A stretch of DNA of 11,517 nucleotides, from positions 1 to 11,517 of the forward strand of contig CAIUBS010000141.1 in the NCBI GenBank assembly GCA_903897475.1, in the 5' to 3' direction. Each line of letters starts with the position of its first letter. Position 1 is the stretch's first letter. Source of the stretch: an uncultured Actinomycetes bacterium. GTDB taxonomy: Bacteria; Actinomycetota; Actinomycetes; Nanopelagicales; Nanopelagicaceae. The translations under genes were made by a program, and so were the position numbers. Under the pieces are notes generated by a model, which was given only the letters and a program-made list of their open reading frames with translations, was not told the origin of the DNA and ran no database searches. Positions 7,446 to 11,517 of the stretch are shown one piece after another.

Positions 7446-10400
7446 GTGAGCAAGAGTCCAAAGCGCGAAATAAATAGTCTGCCTGCGCAAATTGACCTGC
7501 CTGCCGTAGAAGTCGGGATTTTAGATTTTTGGACACAGAATCAGATTTTTGAAAAATCGGTAGAGAATCGAAATGGTGCAAAACGGTGGAGTTTTTATGA
7601 AGGTCCACCAACGGCAAATGGCAAGCCTGGAACTCATCACATTGAAGCAAGAGTTTTTAAGGATCTTTTTCCACGCTTTCAAACAATGAAAGGCAAGCAA
7701 GTAATTAGAAAAGCTGGTTGGGATTGCCATGGTCTTCCAGTTGAAATTGCCGTCGAAAAAGAATTGGGTTTTTCAGGAAAATCAGATATTGAAAAGTATG
7801 GCGTTGCAGCATTCAATGAAAAATGCAAAGAGTCAGTTCAGCGACATGTTGGTGAATTTACCGATATGACTAAGCGAATGGGATTCTGGGTTGATTTTGA
7901 TGAAGCTTATTGGACAATGTCGCCAGAGTATATTGAAAGCGTATGGTGGTCACTCCAGCAGATCTGGAATAAGGGATTGCTGGTTCAAGACCATCGAGTA
8001 GCACCATACTGTCCTAGATGTGGCACTGGACTTTCCGACCACGAATTGGCTCAGGGCTATGAAACAATTAAAGACCCGTCGATTTTTGTTAGGTTCAAAG
8101 CAATTTCAGGAAAATTAGCAGAGCTTGATGCAAGTTTATTAGTTTGGACAACTACTCCCTGGACCTTGGTATCAAATACTGCGGTTGCAGTTAATCCCAA
8201 GGTTGAGTATCAAGTAGTTGAGGTAGTAAACGATGATAAAACCGAAAGATTAGTTATTGCTGCTGATCTTTCCCACGTATTAGGTGATGATAGAAAGGTA
8301 ATAGCCACATTTGTCGGCACTGAATTAGAAAACACAAAATACCAACGCCCTTTTGATCTTGTGGAGATTGAAAATGCTCACTTTGTAGTGCTAGCAGATT
8401 ATGTCACAGTCGAAGATGGTACTGGTCTTGTTCATCAGGCACCTGCCTTTGGTGCAGATGACCTAGAGGTCTGTCGAAAATATAAGTTGCCAGTGGTAAA
8501 TCCCATAAACCCAGATGGACATTTTCAAAATCAAATTAAATTAATTGGAGGAGTTTTTTTCAAAGAGGCTGATAAAACATTAATTAAGGATTTAAAAAAT
8601 AGAGGCCTAATGTTTAAGAGCTTGCAGTTTGAACACTCTTACCCCCACTGCTGGCGTTGTCACACAGCTTTGATGTACTACGCCCAACCATCCTGGTATG
8701 TAAAAACTACTTCGATTAAAAATGAGTTACTGCGAGAGAATGCGAATACGGACTGGCACCCTGAAACAATAAAAACTGGCAGATTTGGTGATTGGTTAAA
8801 CAATAATATTGATTGGGCGGTTTCTCGTAATAGATACTGGGGCACTCCTTTGCCAATTTGGCGGTGCGAGAACAAACATGAAGTTTGTGTCGGCTCACTA
8901 GCTGAATTAGGAAAACTTTCTGGTCAGGAATTGAGTAAGTTAGATCCGCATCGCCCATTTGTTGATGACATTAAATTCAGTTGTTCAAAATGCTCCCAGG
9001 AGATGTCACGAGTTGCTGAGGTTATTGACTGTTGGTATGACTCTGGTGCAATGCCATTTGCGCAATGGGGTTATCCGCATAGAAATGGATCGGATGAGCA
9101 ATTCAAATTGACATACCCTGCTGATTTTATTTGTGAAGCAATTGATCAGACACGTGGCTGGTTCTATACATTAATGACAATCGGAACCTTAGTTTTTGAT
9201 AAATCATCATATAAAACTGTTTTATGTCTAGGGCATATTTTAGATAAAGATGGTCGAAAAATGAGTAAGCACTTGGGAAATGTTCTAGAACCAATGCCGC
9301 TAATGAACCAACATGGTGCTGATGCAGTTCGTTGGTACATGTTGGCTGCAGGATCTCCTTGGAGTGCAAGGCGAGTTGGTCATGATGCAATTTCTGATGT
9401 TGTTAGAAAAACGCTTCTTACTTATTGGAATACCATCTCATTCTTTACACTTTATGCACATGCATCAAATTTTAATGTAACAACTCTTTCCAAAGATTTA
9501 ACTCTTATGGATAAATGGATTCTCTCTGAGTTAAATAGAGTTATTAGGGATGTAGATAATGCTCTTGAAAATTTTGACTCACAATCTGCCGGTGAATCAC
9601 TTGCTGGCTTTATTGATGATCTTTCCAATTGGTATGTTCGCCGTTCCAGACGAAGATTTTGGGATGGAGATGAAGTTGCACTTAATACCCTTTACCACTG
9701 CTTAAAACAGTTAACGCTTTTAATTGCCCCTATGGTTCCATTTATTTCCGAGCATGTCTGGCAAACTTTAGTTAGAGTTGCAGAAGCTGATCAAAAGGAA
9801 TCAGTACATTTAGAGGATTTTCCTACAGCAGATACAAAATTAATTGATGAATCCTTATCTTCTTCGGTGGCGCTCTCCCGCAGACTTGTGGAGTTAGGTA
9901 GATCCGCTCGTGCTGAGTCAGGGGTGAAAATCCGCCAACCACTTTCGCGGGCACTAGTTTCTGCACCAGGTTGGGATCAGATATCAGAGGAGATAAAAAC
10001 ACACATTTCAGAGGAATTGAATATCTTAAAAATTGAAGGCATTCACGTTGCTGGTAAAGATTTGGTCGACATCTCCGTAAAAGCAAATTTTAGAAGTTTG
10101 GGTGCTAAATACGGTGCAGATGTTCAAAGTATCGCCAAGGCGGTAACCGCAGCAGATGCTTCTGCAATGGTTAAGCAACTTCGAGCAAATAAGAAATTTG
10201 AAATGAATATAGATATATCTGGTCAATCGAAAAGTATTCAAATAGAACTTGACGACCTTGTCATTACTGAGACTCCTAGAAGCGGTTGGTCGGTTTCTTC
10301 ACATAATGGAGAGAGCTTGGCCCTCGATTTGGAGCTAACGCCAGAACTTATTAGATCAGGATTAGTGCGTGAAGTGATTAGAGCTATTCAAGAAGAGCGC

Positions 10401-10595
10401 AAGAACATAGGGTTAGATGTAAGCGATCGGATAATAGTGCAGTGGAATGCACCAACTGAGGTTGCTGATGCTATTAATTTTGCAACCAAGGAAATTAGTT
10501 CTGAAGTACTTGCAACCAAAATGAACCACGTGGCCGGCAAAGAATCTTCAGGCAGTGACCTTGGGCTCTGGTTAAAACTTGATAAGGCTAATTAA
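7446..10595 (+). CDS. ileS: Isoleucyl-tRNA synthetase
   Basis: Class Ia synthetase charging tRNA-Ile, 1049 residues, normal for the actinobacterial form. The Rossmann fold opens with GPPTANG and a HIGH box written HHIE (64-67), then GWDCHGLPVE. CPRC at 189-192 begins one metal knuckle; C474, C481, C513 and C516 are candidates for another. The CP1 editing domain has WTTTPWTL (near 232) and GTGLVHQAPAFGADD (about 326-340), so post-transfer editing looks intact. The KMSKS loop reads KMSKH (605-609), as in other actinobacterial IleRS. The helical anticodon domain follows (SNWYVRRSRRRFW), then a long C-terminal region. GTG 7446 gives the expected N terminus (SLPAQIDLPAVEVGILDFW). It is the only plus-strand gene here and ends in a stop shared in reverse with yggT. 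No T-box leader precedes it. Confidence 0.98.
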   Translation: MSKSPKREINSLPAQIDLPAVEVGILDFWTQNQIFEKSVENRNGAKRWSFYEGPPTANGKPGTHHIEARVFKDLFPRFQTMKGKQVIRKAGWDCHGLPVEIAVEKELGFSGKSDIEKYGVAAFNEKCKESVQRHVGEFTDMTKRMGFWVDFDEAYWTMSPEYIESVWWSLQQIWNKGLLVQDHRVAPYCPRCGTGLSDHELAQGYETIKDPSIFVRFKAISGKLAELDASLLVWTTTPWTLVSNTAVAVNPKVEYQVVEVVNDDKTERLVIAADLSHVLGDDRKVIATFVGTELENTKYQRPFDLVEIENAHFVVLADYVTVEDGTGLVHQAPAFGADDLEVCRKYKLPVVNPINPDGHFQNQIKLIGGVFFKEADKTLIKDLKNRGLMFKSLQFEHSYPHCWRCHTALMYYAQPSWYVKTTSIKNELLRENANTDWHPETIKTGRFGDWLNNNIDWAVSRNRYWGTPLPIWRCENKHEVCVGSLAELGKLSGQELSKLDPHRPFVDDIKFSCSKCSQEMSRVAEVIDCWYDSGAMPFAQWGYPHRNGSDEQFKLTYPADFICEAIDQTRGWFYTLMTIGTLVFDKSSYKTVLCLGHILDKDGRKMSKHLGNVLEPMPLMNQHGADAVRWYMLAAGSPWSARRVGHDAISDVVRKTLLTYWNTISFFTLYAHASNFNVTTLSKDLTLMDKWILSELNRVIRDVDNALENFDSQSAGESLAGFIDDLSNWYVRRSRRRFWDGDEVALNTLYHCLKQLTLLIAPMVPFISEHVWQTLVRVAEADQKESVHLEDFPTADTKLIDESLSSSVALSRRLVELGRSARAESGVKIRQPLSRALVSAPGWDQISEEIKTHISEELNILKIEGIHVAGKDLVDISVKANFRSLGAKYGADVQSIAKAVTAADASAMVKQLRANKKFEMNIDISGQSKSIQIELDDLVITETPRSGWSVSSHNGESLALDLELTPELIRSGLVREVIRAIQEERKNIGLDVSDRIIVQWNAPTEVADAINFATKEISSEVLATKMNHVAGKESSGSDLGLWLKLDKAN
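10592..10595. other. Shared palindromic stop TTAA of convergent ileS and yggT
   Basis: The plus-strand TAA of ileS is 10593-10595 and the minus-strand TAA of yggT is 10594-10592, so one TTAA ends both genes and no bases remain for an intergenic terminator. Any termination signal must lie inside the opposing coding sequence. Confidence 0.9.
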
Positions 10596-10876
10596 AGAAC
10601 TACTACCAATCTCATTAGTAATTGAACAACAAAAAATACAACAATAAAAGATAAATCAAGTGCTATTCCACCTAACCTTAAAGGTGGTACAAACTGTCTA
10701 GTAAATGCCAATGGTTTATCAGTGATTGAATAAACTAATTCAGCAGCAGCAAGCACAACACCTTTTGGCCGCCAGTTTGGAGAAAACATACGAACATAGT
10801 CAAGAATGAGTCGAGCAATTAGAGCAAACAAGAATAGATTTAACGCCCAGTAAATTAAACTTAGTATCAAGCCCAT
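10592..10876 (-). CDS. YggT-family membrane protein
   Basis: 94-residue protein with two hydrophobic segments (about 3-26 and 70-93) separated by a loop with FSPNWRP (31-37), SITDKPLAFTRQFVPPL and a closing GGIALDLS just before the second helix; these are typical of actinobacterial YggT proteins encoded beside sepF. The molecular role is not settled; related proteins have been linked to membrane and division functions. ATG 10876 is 14 bases after the sepF stop with only weak ribosome-binding potential, so coupling to sepF is likely. Its stop TAA (10592-10594) overlaps the ileS stop (10593-10595). In many Actinobacteria divIVA follows this gene; here ileS converges on it instead. Confidence 0.9.
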   Translation of the reverse strand: MGLILSLIYWALNLFLFALIARLILDYVRMFSPNWRPKGVVLAAAELVYSITDKPLAFTRQFVPPLRLGGIALDLSFIVVFFVVQLLMRLVVVL

Positions 10877-10890
10877 AACTTTAAACTAGA

Positions 10891-11343
10891 TTAGCTTTGA
10901 TTAAAAAAACTTGCCTGCGCTGCAGAATTCTTATCTTCAACACTGACTGAAACATTTGGTGGAGTTAGTAAAAATACTTTCGGCGTTACACGTTCAATGC
11001 TGCCATGATGTCCAAAAACTAAGCCAGAAGCAAAATCAACCAATCGCTTGCGTTCAGTCTCTTCCATGTCACTTAAATTCATAATTACTGGCTTGCCTTC
11101 GCGATAGTGCTCACCAATTAATCTAGCTTCACTGTAAGTTCTAGGAGTTAAAGAAATAATATGATCCATAATTTTATTAGAATCGACATGCTGCACTAAT
11201 TCAACATTTGCTTTTGCGGCTGTTTTGCTTTCTGCTCTAACTAAACGTGGAGCGCGTTGAGCAACTTGAGTTGATCCGTGATCTAACTCTTCCTCATCCA
11301 TAAGCCCGAGGTACCCAGCAACCTTTTTGAATGCACTAGCCAT
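10891..11343 (-). CDS. sepF: Cell division protein SepF
   Basis: Membrane anchor and bundler of FtsZ at the septum. 150 residues from ATG 11343. The N terminus ASAFKKVAGYLGLM (2-15) fits the membrane-binding amphipathic helix. A charged flexible linker runs to about 45. The SepF domain (about 56-129) has RTYSEARLIGEHYREGKPVIMNL, DMEETERKRLVDFASGL and GSIERVTPKVFLLTP, with the conserved glycines involved in dimer and filament contacts. A TTG two codons upstream (11349) is possible, but the family N terminus MAxAxxKxxxYLGL supports the ATG. It begins nine bases after the yggS stop without a clear ribosome site, suggesting coupling. In Actinobacteria, which lack FtsA, SepF is usually essential for tethering FtsZ. 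Confidence 0.95.
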   Translation of the reverse strand: MASAFKKVAGYLGLMDEEELDHGSTQVAQRAPRLVRAESKTAAKANVELVQHVDSNKIMDHIISLTPRTYSEARLIGEHYREGKPVIMNLSDMEETERKRLVDFASGLVFGHHGSIERVTPKVFLLTPPNVSVSVEDKNSAAQASFFNQS

Positions 11344-11352
11344 ACTCAAATG

Positions 11353-11517
11353 TTATTGGAGCTGATCACGTTTTCCGAGTATTGAACTGCCAATCCGCAG
11401 ATGTGTCGCACCATGCAAAATTGCCATTTCATAGTCCCCACTCATGCCAGCAGAGAGGTATTTTGCCTGAGGAAATTTGCTCTTAAAAAGATTGTGAATC
11501 CGCTGAAGATTTATAAA
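11353..11517 (-). CDS. YggS/PROSC-type PLP-binding protein, C-terminal fragment
   Basis: Only the last 54 residues are in the window. LSAGMSGDYEMAI (21-33 of the fragment) and HGATHLRIGSSILGKR (35-50) are the phosphate-binding end of the YggS alanine-racemase-like fold, which binds pyridoxal phosphate and buffers its cellular level without known enzymatic activity. It stands upstream of sepF as in other Actinobacteria and Firmicutes. The stop is TAA 11353-11355. The lysine that holds PLP lies in the missing N-terminal part. Confidence 0.93.
   Translation of the reverse strand, partial: FINLQRIHNLFKSKFPQAKYLSAGMSGDYEMAILHGATHLRIGSSILGKRDQLQ

Overview
The window looks like a chromosomal housekeeping region of an AT-rich actinobacterium (about 40% G+C by eye). 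The gene neighbourhood (yggS-sepF-yggT, ileS, traR/dksA-lspA-rluD, dnaE) and the protein types are actinobacterial: IleRS with HHIE and KMSKH signatures, DnaE1 with a complete PHP metal site, and SepF plus YggT. The base composition is far lower in G+C than in Streptomyces or Mycobacterium. That combination suggests a streamlined freshwater or marine lineage such as Nanopelagicales (acI: Planktophila/Nanopelagicus). The lineage is an inference and was not tested.

Layout, right to left for the minus-strand genes. (1) 11517-10592: the 3' end of yggS (PLP-homeostasis protein), then sepF (FtsZ membrane anchor), then yggT (small membrane protein), closely spaced and probably co-transcribed. This is the distal part of a division-type cluster whose ftsZ side would lie to the right. 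The divIVA/wag31 gene often found after yggT is absent here. (2) 7446-10595, plus strand: ileS alone, converging on yggT so tightly that the two stop codons share one TTAA. It appears to be expressed as a leaderless message from a promoter abutting its GTG start. (3) 7332-1551, minus strand: traR/dksA-like gene, lspA, rluD and dnaE in one tight operon with 4-nt CTGA and ATGA overlaps, divergent from ileS across a 113-nt control region. (4) After an 87-nt gap holding an operator-like repeat, trpE runs off the left edge lacking only its last residues.

The genes cover lipoprotein maturation (LspA), rRNA pseudouridylation (RluD), DNA replication (DnaE1), isoleucine tRNA charging (IleS), tryptophan entry (TrpE), RNA polymerase-linked regulation (TraR/DksA-like) and septum assembly (SepF, YggT). 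They share an operon or neighbourhood more than a pathway.

There is no mobile element, CRISPR array, tRNA, rRNA or defence-type locus. I do not see a new multi-gene system. The points worth a second look are local: a probable CTG start for lspA, a leaderless ileS without a T-box, the missing divIVA with the fused convergent stops, a TraR/DksA protein with a long histone-H1-like basic tail, and an operator-like repeat before trpE. No intergenic stretch exceeds about 115 bases.
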